DNA of 55,452 nt from Lentimicrobiaceae bacterium (GTDB lineage: Bacteria; Bacteroidota; Bacteroidia; Bacteroidales; F082), in assembly GCA_015061295.1 (NCBI GenBank), contig SUWU01000015.1, positions 1 to 55,452 on the forward strand. The letters run 5' to 3'. Under the pieces are notes generated by a model. It made no database searches, had not been told where the DNA came from, and saw nothing but the letters and a program-made list of their open reading frames with translations. Within the stretch, counting starts at the first letter, position 1. The number at the start of each line of letters is the position of its first letter. Shown here one piece after another: positions 7,563 through 17,200 of this stretch. Position numbers and translations under genes: made by a program.

Positions 7563-7622
7563 CACCCGCTTAAGAAAAAACGAAATTTAGTTTAACAATT
7601 TAAAGAAAGAGAGAGTATTAAC

Positions 7623-7820
7623 ATGATTATTGTTCCTGTAAAAGAAGGCGAAAGCATTGATCGCGCTCTTAAACGTTACAAGAGAAAGTATGAAAAAACT
7701 GGCGTTGTAAAAGAATTACGTAACCGTCAAAAATTCACAAAACCTTCAATCATTAAACGTGAACAACGTATGAAGGCTATTTACGTTCAACAGCTTCGTC
7801 AAGCAGAAGAAAACAATTGA
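7623..7820 (+). CDS. rpsU: 30S ribosomal protein bS21
   Basis: The 65-residue basic protein begins MIIVPVKEGESIDRALKRYK and ends in a Lys/Arg-rich helix, as in Bacteroidota bS21. It sits beside the 3' tail of 16S rRNA on the small-subunit platform. In Bacteroidia bS21 helps hide the anti-Shine-Dalgarno sequence, which explains why most genes here lack such sites (established knowledge). The leader has only a partial purine-rich match, AAAGAGAGAG, so autoregulation through a strong site is not obvious here. It has its own promoter and terminator. Confidence 0.97.
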   Translation: MIIVPVKEGESIDRALKRYKRKYEKTGVVKELRNRQKFTKPSIIKREQRMKAIYVQQLRQAEENN

Positions 7821-7860
7821 TTTCTTTTTTGCACATTTTGCAAGAATAATCTCGAAAAAA

Positions 7861-7890
7861 ACATTGTCTTATTAAGGCAATGTTTTTTTT
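7861..7890 (+). terminator. Rho-independent terminator after rpsU
   Basis: ACATTGTCTT and AAGGCAATGT form a 10-bp stem with a 3-base loop, followed by eight T. Confidence 0.85.
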
Positions 7891-7940
7891 ATTTTATTTT
7901 ATTTCCCTTTCAAAGTATTGTTTTATTCAAAAAATATTTT

Positions 7941-7948
7941 TATCTTTG
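7941..7948 (+). promoter_or_regulatory. -7 promoter element (TATCTTTG) for the recombinase
   Basis: TATCTTTG ends 18 bases before the ATG at 7967. It lies inside the longer open frame that could start near 7880, which argues for the downstream ATG. Confidence 0.7.
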
Positions 7949-7966
7949 ACGCATAAAGAATGCGTG

Positions 7967-8848
7967 ATGGTAGATAGATTTATTCGGCACATACAGACGG
8001 AGAAGAGGTATTCGGAGCATACGCTTGTGGCATATAAACGAGATTTGAAACAATTCTCTGATTTCTTGAAAGATAAGTATGGATGCGATGATCTCCTATC
8101 TGTGGATTCTGGAATTATTCGTTCTTATATTATTGTATTAAAAGAGGAAGGCTTTAAAAACAGAAGCGTAAATAGAAAAATATCGACTCTTAGAACATTT
8201 TATTTATACTGCTTGAGAGAGAAAGTGATTGCTGTGACTCCATTAGTGGGAGTGAAATCATTAAGACAGCCTAAAGAATTGGCGAAATTCGTTCCGGAGC
8301 ATGATATGCAAAAATTATGTTTTGAACAAAATGACGATTTTTCGGTAAGAAGAGATGAGCTGGTGTTTGAAATTCTATATCAGACGGGGATGCGTCAAGC
8401 AGAATTGAGGTCATTGAAGGATTGTGATATAAACGAAGGAAACATGACAATAAAGGTTCATGGAAAAAGAGCCAAAGATAGATTAGTGCCGATAGGGGAG
8501 GATTTGTTGAATATGGTGAAAGCTTATAAGAATTTAAGAGATGATAGGTTTCCATGTCGAAATAATCTTGCACTAATCACTGATGACAAGGGAAATGTTA
8601 CGACACCTAAGTTTATATATAATGTTATACATAATATATTAGGAGAAATAACAAGCATAGAGCAGAAGAGTCCTCATGTATTGCGTCATACTTTTGCCAC
8701 TCATCTGTTAAATAGAGGAGCTGACATCAGGGCGATACAAAAAATGTTAGGGCATAGTAGTTTAAACTCTACGCAGATATATACACATAATACGATAGAC
8801 AAACTTAAGGATGTATATAAGAAAGCGCATCCTTACGGAGATAAATAA
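7967..8848 (+). CDS. Tyrosine recombinase XerC/XerD
   Basis: The 293-residue protein has the N-terminal SAM-like core-binding domain (about 1-85) and the C-terminal catalytic domain. Catalytic residues are present: Arg143 in TGMRQAEL, His237 and Arg240 in [10 protein letters not shown], His263 in LGHSS and Tyr272 in QIYTH. Length matches the chromosomal dimer resolution recombinases. The start at 7967 is chosen because the promoter element is at 7941-7948 and the ORF6-like extension upstream is low-complexity. There is no phage or integron context, so a housekeeping dif recombinase is more likely than an integrase. hpf follows after 53 bases. Confidence 0.9.
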   Translation: MVDRFIRHIQTEKRYSEHTLVAYKRDLKQFSDFLKDKYGCDDLLSVDSGIIRSYIIVLKEEGFKNRSVNRKISTLRTFYLYCLREKVIAVTPLVGVKSLRQPKELAKFVPEHDMQKLCFEQNDDFSVRRDELVFEILYQTGMRQAELRSLKDCDINEGNMTIKVHGKRAKDRLVPIGEDLLNMVKAYKNLRDDRFPCRNNLALITDDKGNVTTPKFIYNVIHNILGEITSIEQKSPHVLRHTFATHLLNRGADIRAIQKMLGHSSLNSTQIYTHNTIDKLKDVYKKAHPYGDK

Positions 8849-8890
8849 AAACATGGTTAAAACCAATATTATTAATAACTAATTTAAAAC

Positions 8891-8897
8891 AGGAGGT
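8891..8897 (+). promoter_or_regulatory. Strong Shine-Dalgarno site before hpf
   Basis: AGGAGGT, fully complementary to the anti-SD core, ends 4 bases before the hpf ATG. Such sites are rare in this phylum and in this window. Confidence 0.7.
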
Positions 8898-8901
8898 TAA
8901 T

Positions 8902-9198
8902 ATGAAAATTAACATCAATTCAGTTCACTTTAAAGCAGATTCTAAATTAGAAGATTTTATTACACAAAAATTAGAAAAGGTATGTGCTAAGTATTCTGAT
9001 GTAATAGGATCTGAAGTTACATTGAAATTAGACAATACCGACACACCTGAAAATAAGATTGTAGATATCAGAATTATGTTAAAAGGAAATGATTTGTTTG
9101 CAAGTAAGGTTAGCAAATCGTTCGAGGAGTCAACAGATGAGGCAATTGATGCTTTGAAAAAGCAGTTAGAAAAGTATAAAGGTAAGTTGGATAAGTAA
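8902..9198 (+). CDS. hpf: Ribosome hibernation promoting factor, short form
   Basis: The 98-residue protein is a single HPF/RaiA domain, with MKININSVHFKADSKLEDFI at the N-terminus and a Lys-rich C-terminal helix (EAIDALKKQLEKYKGK). It binds the 30S decoding region and holds ribosomes inactive in stationary phase. The long-form C-terminal dimerisation domain is absent. It is downstream of the recombinase gene and just before the rpoBC supercluster, and it is the only ribosome-linked gene here with a near-ideal Shine-Dalgarno site. Confidence 0.92.
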   Translation: MKININSVHFKADSKLEDFITQKLEKVCAKYSDVIGSEVTLKLDNTDTPENKIVDIRIMLKGNDLFASKVSKSFEESTDEAIDALKKQLEKYKGKLDK

Positions 9199-9266
9199 TT
9201 GACAGTGTTGAGAATCAATAAATTGTATTTTTGATAAAAAAAAGTTTATTTTTTTTGATAAAAACG

Positions 9267-9297
9267 TTTGTAGATTCAAGAAATATGATTATTTTTG
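9267..9297 (+). promoter_or_regulatory. Complete TTTG-N19-TAnnTTTG promoter of the tuf-rpoBC supercluster
   Basis: TTTG at 9267-9270, a 19-base spacer and TATTTTTG at 9290-9297 match the Bacteroidota consensus exactly. It precedes the tRNA-Thr gene by about 70 bases. Confidence 0.85.
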
Positions 9298-9333
9298 CAG
9301 ACCATTTCAGAGGATTTCAATGAAATGGTCTGC
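9297..9333. promoter_or_regulatory. 13-bp palindrome across the expected start site
   Basis: GCAGACCATTTCA (9297-9309) and TGAAATGGTCTGC (9321-9333) are perfect inverted repeats around an 11-base loop. The left arm begins at the last base of the -7 element, so the start site falls inside it. It could be a protein operator or, if the start is early enough, a leader hairpin. No T-run follows. Confidence 0.7.
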
Positions 9334-9366
9334 TTCATAAAAAAGGTTCTTTTAATTATCTTAACA

Positions 9367-9438
9367 GCCGGCGTAGCTCAGCGGTAGAGCACGTGATTTG
9401 TAATCTCGGGGTCGGGGGTCCAAATCCCTCCGCCGGCT
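9367..9438 (+). tRNA. tRNA-Thr (anticodon TGT)
   Basis: Acceptor GCCGGCG/CGCCGGC, D-arm GCTCAGCGGTAGAGC and loop TTTGTAA give anticodon TGT. The anticodon stem CGTGA/TCTCG carries one T-T mismatch. First gene of the supercluster. Confidence 0.92.
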
Positions 9439-9467
9439 CGGTCAAATTCTTGAGAAAGATATTTGAT

Positions 9468-9549
9468 GGGGGAGTCGCATAGTGGCAATTGCAACAGACT
9501 GTAAATCTGTCCTCGGATGAGTTCGGTGGTTCGAGTCCACCCTCCCCCA
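9468..9549 (+). tRNA. tRNA-Tyr (anticodon GTA)
   Basis: An 82-base tRNA with a long variable arm (class II), acceptor GGGGGAG/CTCCCCC and anticodon stem-loop CAGACTGTAAATCTG, giving anticodon GTA. Confidence 0.95.
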
Positions 9550-9554
9550 CACAA

Positions 9555-9627
9555 GCGGAAGTAGCTCATTTGGCAGAGCGAAAGCCTTCCAAGCTTTAGG
9601 TAGCGGGTTCGAGCCCCGTCTTCCGCT
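9555..9627 (+). tRNA. tRNA-Gly (anticodon TCC)
   Basis: Acceptor GCGGAAG/CTTCCGC and anticodon stem AAAGC/GCTTT around CTTCCAA give anticodon TCC. Confidence 0.95.
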
Positions 9628-9638
9628 CAATAAAGAAA

Positions 9639-9710
9639 GCCAGCGTAGCTCAGGGGTAGAGCACTTCCTTGGTAAGGAAGGGGTCACGAGTTCAAATCTC
9701 GTCGCCGGCT
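9639..9710 (+). tRNA. tRNA-Thr (anticodon GGT)
   Basis: Anticodon stem CTTCC/GGAAG around TTGGTAA gives anticodon GGT. The acceptor GCCAGCG/CGCCGGC has an A4-C69 mismatch, whereas the sister tRNA-Thr at 9367 has G there. Confidence 0.94.
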
Positions 9711-9759
9711 CTTCAGAGAAGAAGTAAATTAAATATTAACCTTAAGTAAAATAATAGCT

Positions 9760-10950
9760 ATGGCAAAAGAAAAATTTGAAAGGACAAAACCACACGTCAA
9801 TATTGGTACAATTGGCCACGTTGACCACGGTAAAACAACCTTAACAGCAGCTATCACATTACACCTTTCTAAAAAAGGTTTATCAGAAGTTAAATCATTC
9901 GATTCAATCGACGCTGCTCCAGAAGAAAAAGAAAGAGGTATTACAATTAATACAGCTCACGTAGAGTATCAAACAGAAAACCGTCACTACGCACACGTTG
10001 ACTGTCCTGGTCACGCTGACTACGTTAAGAACATGGTTACTGGTGCTGCTCAGATGGACGGTGCTATCATCGTTGTTGCTGCAACAGATGGTCCAATGCC
10101 TCAAACACGTGAACACATCCTCCTCGCTCGTCAAGTTGGTGTTCCAAGATTAGTTGTTTTCTTGAACAAATGTGACTTGGTTGACGACCCAGAATTGTTA
10201 GAACTCGTTGAAATGGAAGTTAGAGATTTGTTATCAACATACGAATTTGACGGTGACAATACTCCTATCATCCGTGGTTCAGCTCTCGGTGGCTTGAATG
10301 ACGATCCAACATGGGCTCCAAAACTCGACGAATTAATGGAAGCTTGCGACACATGGATTCCAGAACCAGAAAGATTAGTTGACAAACCATTCTTGATGCC
10401 AATCGAAGACGTTTTCTCAATTACTGGTCGTGGTACAGTTGCAACAGGTCGTATCGAAACAGGTGTCATTAAAGTTGGTGATCCAGTTGATATCATCGGT
10501 ATGGGCGCTGAAAAACTTAAATCAGTTGTTACAGGTGTTGAAATGTTCCGTAAACTTTTGGACGAAGGTGAAGCTGGTGATAACGCAGGTCTCTTACTCC
10601 GTGGTATAGACAAAGACGAAATCCGTCGTGGTATGGTTATCGCAAAACCAGGTTCAATCAAACCTCACAACCACTTCAAAGGTGAAGTTTACGTTCTTTC
10701 AAAAGAAGAAGGTGGTCGTCACACTCCATTTAGAAACAAATATCGTCCTCAATTCTACTTCAGAACAACAGACGTTACAGGCGAAATCTTATTACCAGAA
10801 GGTATGGAAATGGTTATGCCAGGTGACCACGTTACAATCGAAGTAAACTTGATTTCAGAAATCGCTATGGACAAAGGTCTCCGTTTCGCTATCCGTGAAG
10901 GTGGTAGAACAGTTGGTTCAGGTCAGGTTATCGAAATCATCGAAGATTGA
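9760..10950 (+). CDS. tuf: Elongation factor Tu
   Basis: This 396-residue GTPase delivers aminoacyl-tRNA to the ribosome. The P-loop GHVDHGKTT (about 19-27), the switch II DCPGH motif, the NKCD base-recognition motif and domains 2 and 3 are all present. Length is normal. The C-terminal ends [14 protein letters not shown]. It lies between a tRNA-Thr and a tRNA-Trp, the same order (thr-tyr-gly-thr-tuf) as the tufB operon of many bacteria. Codon choice is clearly GC-richer and more biased than that of the surrounding accessory genes, as expected for high expression. Confidence 0.98.
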   Translation: MAKEKFERTKPHVNIGTIGHVDHGKTTLTAAITLHLSKKGLSEVKSFDSIDAAPEEKERGITINTAHVEYQTENRHYAHVDCPGHADYVKNMVTGAAQMDGAIIVVAATDGPMPQTREHILLARQVGVPRLVVFLNKCDLVDDPELLELVEMEVRDLLSTYEFDGDNTPIIRGSALGGLNDDPTWAPKLDELMEACDTWIPEPERLVDKPFLMPIEDVFSITGRGTVATGRIETGVIKVGDPVDIIGMGAEKLKSVVTGVEMFRKLLDEGEAGDNAGLLLRGIDKDEIRRGMVIAKPGSIKPHNHFKGEVYVLSKEEGGRHTPFRNKYRPQFYFRTTDVTGEILLPEGMEMVMPGDHVTIEVNLISEIAMDKGLRFAIREGGRTVGSGQVIEIIED

Positions 10951-10964
10951 TAATATTAATATAT

Positions 10965-10982
10965 GGGTGCTAATTAGCACCC
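10965..10982 (+). other. Hairpin between tuf and tRNA-Trp
   Basis: GGGTGCT and AGCACCC form a 7-bp stem with an AATT loop and no T-run. It ends 5 bases before the tRNA and could mark an RNA processing site. Confidence 0.6.
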
Positions 10983-10987
10983 AATAC

Positions 10988-11060
10988 ACAGGCATAGCTC
11001 AATTGGTAGAGTAGTGGTCTCCAAAACCATTGGTTGAGGGTTCGAGTCCTTCTGCCTGTG
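10988..11060 (+). tRNA. tRNA-Trp (anticodon CCA)
   Basis: Acceptor ACAGGCA/TGCCTGT and loop CTCCAAA give anticodon CCA, with discriminator G. It is embedded between tuf and secE. Confidence 0.95.
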
Positions 11061-11091
11061 CAAGTAAAATAAATAAAATAGTTCAAACAAA

Positions 11092-11283
11092 ATGAAAAGA
11101 TTTATAAACTACGTTAAAGAATGTTACACTGAGTTGGTGGAGAAGACTTCTTGGCCAACTTGGAAAGAACTACAAAGTAGTGCAATCGTCGTATCCATTG
11201 CTTCCCTAATAATCGCCTTGGTGGTTTATCTGATGGATAAGTCTTTTGAGACTTTGTTAGAAGCGTTTTATCGTATTTTCTAA
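11092..11283 (+). CDS. secE: Preprotein translocase subunit SecE
   Basis: A 63-residue single-helix SecE. An amphipathic N-terminal segment with the conserved EELxKxxWPTWKEL pattern (here TELVEKTSWPTWKEL) is followed by one transmembrane helix (about 31-48). It clamps SecY in the inner membrane. It lies between tRNA-Trp and nusG, the standard order. Confidence 0.95.
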   Translation: MKRFINYVKECYTELVEKTSWPTWKELQSSAIVVSIASLIIALVVYLMDKSFETLLEAFYRIF

Positions 11284-11335
11284 CAAAATGTGTTTGATCT
11301 AAATCAACATTCTAATACTTTTAATTACTAATAAG

Positions 11336-11884
11336 ATGAGTGAACAGAACGAAAAGAAATGGTATGTTATTCGCGCTATTGGTGGTAAAGAGAAGAAAGT
11401 TAAAGAGTATCTTGAAGCAGAAATAGCGAGACGTGCTGATTTACAAGCTCTGATTTCACAAGTACTTATCCCAACGGAGAAAGTATATTCAGTCAGAAAT
11501 GGAAAGAAAATCAGTAAGGAAAGAAATTATCTTCCTGGTTATGTTTTGATTGAAGCTGTTTTGTCTGGTGAGGTATCTCATATAATCAAGGATACTCCTA
11601 ATGTTTTAGGATTTCTTGGAACGAAAGGTGAAGCAGATCCTTTGCGTCCTTCAGAAGTTAGTCGAATCTTAGGAAAAGTAGATGAACTTACTGAGTTGGG
11701 TGAGGGTAGTGAACTTTCGTTCATAGTTGGTGAGACTGTTGTGGTTAACGACGGACCTTTCAGTAGTTTCAGTGGCGTTATCGAAGAGGTTAACGATGAA
11801 AAGAAAAAACTTAAAGTCATGGTTAAGATATTCGGACGCAAGACACCACTAGAGTTGAGTTATTTTCAAGTAAAGAGAGAGTAG
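11336..11884 (+). CDS. nusG: Transcription termination/antitermination factor NusG
   Basis: The 182-residue protein has the NGN domain (KKWYVIRAIGGKEKKVKEYL at the N-terminus, NYLPGYVLIEA) and a C-terminal KOW domain (GPFSSFSGVIEEVN...). It binds the RNA polymerase clamp and couples transcription with translation or Rho. Position after secE and before rplK is conserved. Confidence 0.97.
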   Translation: MSEQNEKKWYVIRAIGGKEKKVKEYLEAEIARRADLQALISQVLIPTEKVYSVRNGKKISKERNYLPGYVLIEAVLSGEVSHIIKDTPNVLGFLGTKGEADPLRPSEVSRILGKVDELTELGEGSELSFIVGETVVVNDGPFSSFSGVIEEVNDEKKKLKVMVKIFGRKTPLELSYFQVKRE

Positions 11885-11931
11885 TAGAATTTTGAAATTT
11901 TATTTTCATTTAACTTTTATACAAAATTAAA

Positions 11932-12369
11932 ATGAAAGAAGTAAGCGGATTAATTAAACTGCAAATCAAAGGAGGAGCCGCTAATCCTTCACCACCGGTT
12001 GGACCAGCATTAGGTCAAAAGGGTGTTAACATTATGGAATTTTGCAAGCAATTTAATGCTCGTACACAAGATCAAGCAGGAAAAGTTCTTCCTGTTATTA
12101 TCACAGTGTATAAGGATAAATCGTTTGATTTCATTGTTAAGGCTTCACCGGTTGCTGCTTCAGTATTGGAAGCTGCTAAAATAGCTAAGGGTTCAAAAGA
12201 ACCTAATCGTTCAAAAGTTGGTTCAATGAGCTGGGATACAGTTCGTAGTATTGCTGAGAACAAAATGAAAGACTTGAATTGCTTTACAATTGAGTCAGCT
12301 ATGAGCATGGTAGCAGGTACAGCACGCAGTATGGGTGTTAAGATTACAGGCGAATCACCTTTAAAGTAA
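11932..12369 (+). CDS. rplK: 50S ribosomal protein uL11
   Basis: The 145-residue protein has the [25 protein letters not shown] N-terminus (here [18 protein letters not shown]) and the C-terminal rRNA-binding domain ending in SMGVKITGE. It forms the GTPase-associated centre with 23S rRNA. It is followed 45 bases later by rplA. Confidence 0.97.
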   Translation: MKEVSGLIKLQIKGGAANPSPPVGPALGQKGVNIMEFCKQFNARTQDQAGKVLPVIITVYKDKSFDFIVKASPVAASVLEAAKIAKGSKEPNRSKVGSMSWDTVRSIAENKMKDLNCFTIESAMSMVAGTARSMGVKITGESPLK

Positions 12370-12414
12370 AGACTAAGTCTTAAGCATTTGTAGAACAAAA
12401 AAAAGAATTATCAA

Positions 12415-13110
12415 ATGGCAAAAGTATCTAAGAAAAGAAAAGAAGCTTTAGCTAAGTTCGACAAAAGCAAGGTTTACTCCTTGACAGAAGCGGTTGATGT
12501 CGTGAAGCAGATCACTTACACCAAGTTTGATGCCTCTGTTGACTTAAATGTTCGTTTAGGTGTTGACCCACGTAAAGCTAATCAAATGGTACGTGGTAGT
12601 GTTACACTTCCTCACGGAACAGGTAAAGTTGTTCGCGTTTTGGTACTTTGTACACCAGACAAAGAACAAGAGGCAAAGAATGCTGGCGCAGATTTCGTCG
12701 GTTTAGAGGATTACATCCAAAAGATTAAAGATGGATGGACCGATGTTGATGTGATTATCACTATGCCTACTGTTATGCCTAAGATAGGTGCATTGGGACG
12801 TATTCTCGGACCAAGAGGCTTGATGCCAAATCCTAAGACAGGAACAGTAACGATGGACATCGCTAAAGCTGTACAAGAAGTAAAAGCTGGTAAGATTGAT
12901 TTCAAGGTTGACAAATATGGAATCGTCGATGCTGGTATTGCTAAAGTAAGTTTCACTTCTGATAAGATTTATGATAATGCTAAGGAAGTTATCCAACAGA
13001 TTATCAAGTTGAAACCATCGGCAGCTAAAGGTACTTACATCAAGAGCATCTATATCTCTAGCACTATGAGTCCTGGAGTACAGGTGGACCCAAAATCAAT
13101 AACCCTCTAA
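12415..13110 (+). CDS. rplA: 50S ribosomal protein uL1
   Basis: The 231-residue protein has the two-domain L1 fold with the signature [18 protein letters not shown] and C-terminal [11 protein letters not shown]. It forms the L1 stalk near the E site. In other bacteria L1 represses its own operon by binding the leader mRNA; I did not identify the site here. Confidence 0.97.
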   Translation: MAKVSKKRKEALAKFDKSKVYSLTEAVDVVKQITYTKFDASVDLNVRLGVDPRKANQMVRGSVTLPHGTGKVVRVLVLCTPDKEQEAKNAGADFVGLEDYIQKIKDGWTDVDVIITMPTVMPKIGALGRILGPRGLMPNPKTGTVTMDIAKAVQEVKAGKIDFKVDKYGIVDAGIAKVSFTSDKIYDNAKEVIQQIIKLKPSAAKGTYIKSIYISSTMSPGVQVDPKSITL

Positions 13111-13129
13111 TCCTAAAAAAGTTATTGAC

Positions 13130-13651
13130 ATGAGAAAAGAAGATAAACAAGTTATTATCAACACAATAACAGAGCAGTTAAATGCATGTCCAAATTTCTA
13201 TTTGACAGACATTGCTGACCTTAACGCAGAAAAAACAAGCGATTTAAGAAGACAATGCTTCAATAGCGATGTTAAGCTTGTTATGGTTAAGAATGCCTTG
13301 TTAAAGAAAGCTATGGAAAACACCGGAAAAGAGTATGGTGATCTCTATAGTGTGATGAAAGGCACAACAGCATTGATGTTGTCAGAGAATGGCAATGCAC
13401 CTGCTAAGTTGATAAAGAAATTCCGTAAAACGGCTGATCGTCCAATATTGAAAGGCGCATACATTGAAGAATGTGTTTATGTTGGCGATAACATGCTCGA
13501 TACATTAGTAAGTATCAAGTCAAAGAACGAATTGATAGCAGACGTAGTAGCATTGTTACAATCACCTGCAAAGAACGTTCTTGGCGCATTACAATCTGGT
13601 GGTCATATTCTTAGTGGTGTTGTTAAAACATTATCAGAGAGACCAGAATAA
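13130..13651 (+). CDS. rplJ: 50S ribosomal protein uL10
   Basis: The 173-residue protein has the L10 N-terminal domain (VKNALLKKAMENTG, MKGTTALML) and the C-terminal helix that binds L7/L12 dimers. It starts 19 bases after rplA. The rplJ-rplL gap is 55 bases. Confidence 0.96.
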   Translation: MRKEDKQVIINTITEQLNACPNFYLTDIADLNAEKTSDLRRQCFNSDVKLVMVKNALLKKAMENTGKEYGDLYSVMKGTTALMLSENGNAPAKLIKKFRKTADRPILKGAYIEECVYVGDNMLDTLVSIKSKNELIADVVALLQSPAKNVLGALQSGGHILSGVVKTLSERPE

Positions 13652-13706
13652 AAAATAAAGAATTAGAATAATAATAAATTTGTATAACAATTAAAAACTT
13701 AAAGAA

Positions 13707-14084
13707 ATGGCAGATTTAAAAGCTTTTGCTGAACAATTAGTAAACCTTACAGTTAAAGAGGTTAATGAACTTGCCGCTATATTGAAAGAAGAATACGGTA
13801 TCGAACCAGCAGCAGCTGCAGCAGTAGTAGCAGCTCCAGCAGCAGGTGATGCAGCTCCAGCAGCAGAAGAGAAAACTTCTTTTGACGTAATCCTCAAATC
13901 AGCCGGTGCACAAAAATTACAAGTTGTAAAACTCGTTAAAGAATTAACAAGTCTCGGTTTGAAGGAAGCTAAGGAATTAGTTGACGCTGCTCCTAAAGCT
14001 ATTAAAGAAGGCGTTAGCAAAGAAGAAGCTAATGCACTCAAAGCTAGCCTTGAAGAGGCAGGTGCAGAAGTTGAAGTTAAATAA
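13707..14084 (+). CDS. rplL: 50S ribosomal protein bL7/bL12
   Basis: The 125-residue protein has the N-terminal dimerisation helices, an Ala-rich hinge (about 34-54) and the C-terminal factor-binding domain ([34 protein letters not shown]). It recruits translation GTPases to the stalk. Confidence 0.98.
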   Translation: MADLKAFAEQLVNLTVKEVNELAAILKEEYGIEPAAAAAVVAAPAAGDAAPAAEEKTSFDVILKSAGAQKLQVVKLVKELTSLGLKEAKELVDAAPKAIKEGVSKEEANALKASLEEAGAEVEVK

Positions 14085-14115
14085 GGATTTAATTTCCTAA
14101 GACACTAGGGCTCAA

Positions 14116-14139
14116 CCTCGACTCCATTAGGAGTTGAGG
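14116..14139 (+). other. Hairpin between rplL and rpoB
   Basis: CCTCGACTCC and GGAGTTGAGG form a 10-bp stem (one G-T pair) with an ATTA loop. A run of four T interrupted by G follows. By analogy with the rplL-rpoB junction of other bacteria it may be a partial terminator or RNase site. Confidence 0.65.
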
Positions 14140-14216
14140 TTTGTGCCTATGATTAATTGTCTTGATTAAACCCATATATATATATTTTAACTTATAACTA
14201 TAAAAACATAAACACT

Positions 14217-17200
14217 TTGGCAGATAAAACATTAGATAGAATAAGTTTTGCGTCGATTAAACGTCCTTTCGATTATCCAGATTTCTTGGATATTCAGTTG
14301 AAATCTTTCCATGATTTTTTCCAATTAGATACAAATCCTGACAATCGCAAGAACGAAGGACTCTTCAAAGTTTTTCAAGAAAATTTCCCTATCACAGACG
14401 CAAGAAATAACTTTGTACTCGAATTCCTCGATTATTATATTGATGCTCCTCAATATACCATCGCAGAGTGCATCGAACGTGGTCTTAGCTATTGCGTAAG
14501 ACTAAAAGCAAAACTCAAACTCCAATGTCTTGACGACGAACATGAAGATTTTGAACCTACAATTCAAGATGTGTATCTTGGGCTTATCCCTTATATGACG
14601 CCTCAAGGTACTTTCGTTATTAATGGAGCTGAACGTGTTGTAGTTTCTCAATTACATCGCTCTCCAGGCGTTTTCTTCGGTTCAAGTTTGCATGCAAATG
14701 GTACGACACTTTATTCTGCCCGTATCATTCCTTTTAAAGGCTCTTGGATGGAATTTTCAACCGATATCAGCAATGTCATGTATGCTTATATCGACCGTAA
14801 AAAGAAATTACCAATTACAACATTGCTTCGAGCAATAGGTTTCGAATCAGATAAAGACATCTTAGACATCTTTAACTTATCGGAAGAAATTAAAGTGTCA
14901 AAGGCAGCTTTGAAAAAAGTACTTGGACGTAAATTGTCAGCAAGAGTGCTTCGTTCATGGTTCGAGGACTTTGTGAATGAAGAGACAGGAGAATGTGTCT
15001 CTATAGAACGTCACGAGTCGATATTAGACCGTGGAACAGTGTTGGAAACAGAACATATAGATGTCATAGTGAACTCAGGAGTTAAAACAATACTTCTTGA
15101 CCGCGAAGACATTAATATCTCAGACTATACAATAGTATTTAATACATTACAGAAAGACCCTTCTAATTCAGAGAAGGAAGCTGTAGAATATATATACAGA
15201 CAACTACGTAATGCTGAACCACCAGATGAAGAAACAGCACGTGGTATCATTGAAAAGTTATTTTTCTCTGATAAACGTTATGATCTCGGTGATGTGGGAC
15301 GTTATCGTATAAATCGTAAATTAGGTCTTGATATACCTTCTGATGTTAAAGTTTTAACGAAAGAAGATATTATTGCTATTATTAAATACCTTATTAATTT
15401 ATCGAATAGCAAGGCAGAAGTTGACGATATCGACCACTTGAGTAATCGTCGTATTAGAACGGTAGGCGAACAACTATCGGCACAATTTGGTGTAGGTTTA
15501 GCACGTATGGCGCGCACAATACGTGAGCGTATGAATGTTCGTGACAATGAAGTTTTTACTCCAACAGAACTTATCAATGCTAAGACATTGTCTTCAGTGA
15601 TAAATTCGTTCTTTGGAACAAACCAATTGTCTCAATTTATGGATCAGACAAACCCATTGTCGGAAGTTACTCATAAACGTCGTATCTCAGCATTAGGACC
15701 TGGTGGTTTGTCTCGTGATCGTGCTGGTTTTGAGGTGCGTGACGTTCACTATACACACTACGGACGTCTTTGTACAATAGAAACACCAGAAGGCCCTAAC
15801 ATTGGTCTTATCTCATCACTTTGCGTGTTTGCAAAAATTAATAACTTAGGTTTCATCGAAACTCCTTATCGTAAAGTTGTTGACGGCGTTGTTGATTTCC
15901 AAAATCAACCTGTGTATTTGACAGCCGAAGAGGAAGAGGAAAAGATCATAGCTCAAGCTTGTACTGCTATGGACGATGAAGGTCGTATCACTGAGGAAAT
16001 GGTTAAAGTACGTCAAGTAGCTGACTATCCTATAGTAACTCCTCAAGAGATTGACTATATTGATGTCGCTCCTAACCAGATCTCATCAATAGCAGCTTCG
16101 TTGATTCCATTCCTTGAACATGATGATGCTAACCGTGCGTTGATGGGTTCTAACATGATGCGTCAAGCAGTGCCATTGATGAATCCTGAAGCACCAATCG
16201 TTGGTACAGGTATTGAACGTTATGTTGCTAGAGACTCACGTACTATAGTTGAAGCAGAAGGTGATGGTGAAGTCGTATTTGTCGATTCAACGAAGATTAT
16301 CATAAGATACGATAGAACAGATAAAGAGAAACTTGTAAGTTTTGATGGTGATGAAAAAACATACAATTTAATTAAGTATGCAAGAACCAATCAAAGTACA
16401 AGTATCAACCAAAAACCTATAGTAAGAAAAGGTCAGAAGGTAACAAAAGGTCAGATTCTTACAGAAGGTTATGCAACACAAGGAGGTGATTTAGCATTAG
16501 GACGTAATCTCATGGTTGCTTTTATGCCATGGAAAGGTTATAACTACGAGGATGCTATAGTTATTTCAGAACGTATCGTAAAAGAAGATTTATTTACATC
16601 AATTCATATAGAAGAATTTACTCTTGAAGTTCGTGATACAAAACGTGGACTTGAAGAGTTGACAAATGATATTCCTAATGTTAGTGCAGAAGCAACAAAA
16701 GATTTGGACGAGAATGGTCTTATCAGAGTTGGTGCTGAAGTAACAGAGGGTGATATATTAATAGGTAAAATTACTCCAAAGGGAGAGACTGATCCAACTC
16801 CAGAAGAGAAATTACTTCGTGCAATATTTGGTGACAAAGCAGGAGATGTTAAGAATGCATCACTTAAAGCAGGTCCATCAATGAAAGGTGTTGTCATCGG
16901 AAAACGTCTGTTCTCACGTATGGTTAAAGATCGTAAGTCGAAAGCAAGAGATAAAGATATTATTGCAGAGATTGATCTCGAATGCCAACGCGAAATAGAT
17001 GCACTTAAAGAGGTGCTCGTTGATAAATTGATGAGTCTTCTTTCAGGAAGAACATCTTTAGGTGTACAAAATAATTTTAAAGACATAGTAATACCTAAGA
17101 AGATAAAATTCTCTCATAAGTCGTTGATGAATATTGATTATATGACTGTTAATCCTCATAGATGGACAACAGATGCAGAAATCAATGAGTTGATTGTTAA

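Noticed and set aside
7880..7966. Upstream start extending the recombinase by 29 residues
   Set aside because: The promoter element at 7941-7948 lies inside this extension and the added residues look unlike Xer N-termini.
9356..9687. Minus-strand frames across the tRNA cluster
   Set aside because: They are antisense to well-formed tRNA genes and have no homology signal.
13691..14041. Minus-strand frame opposite rplL
   Set aside because: It mirrors the Ala-rich hinge of a certain gene and has no independent evidence.
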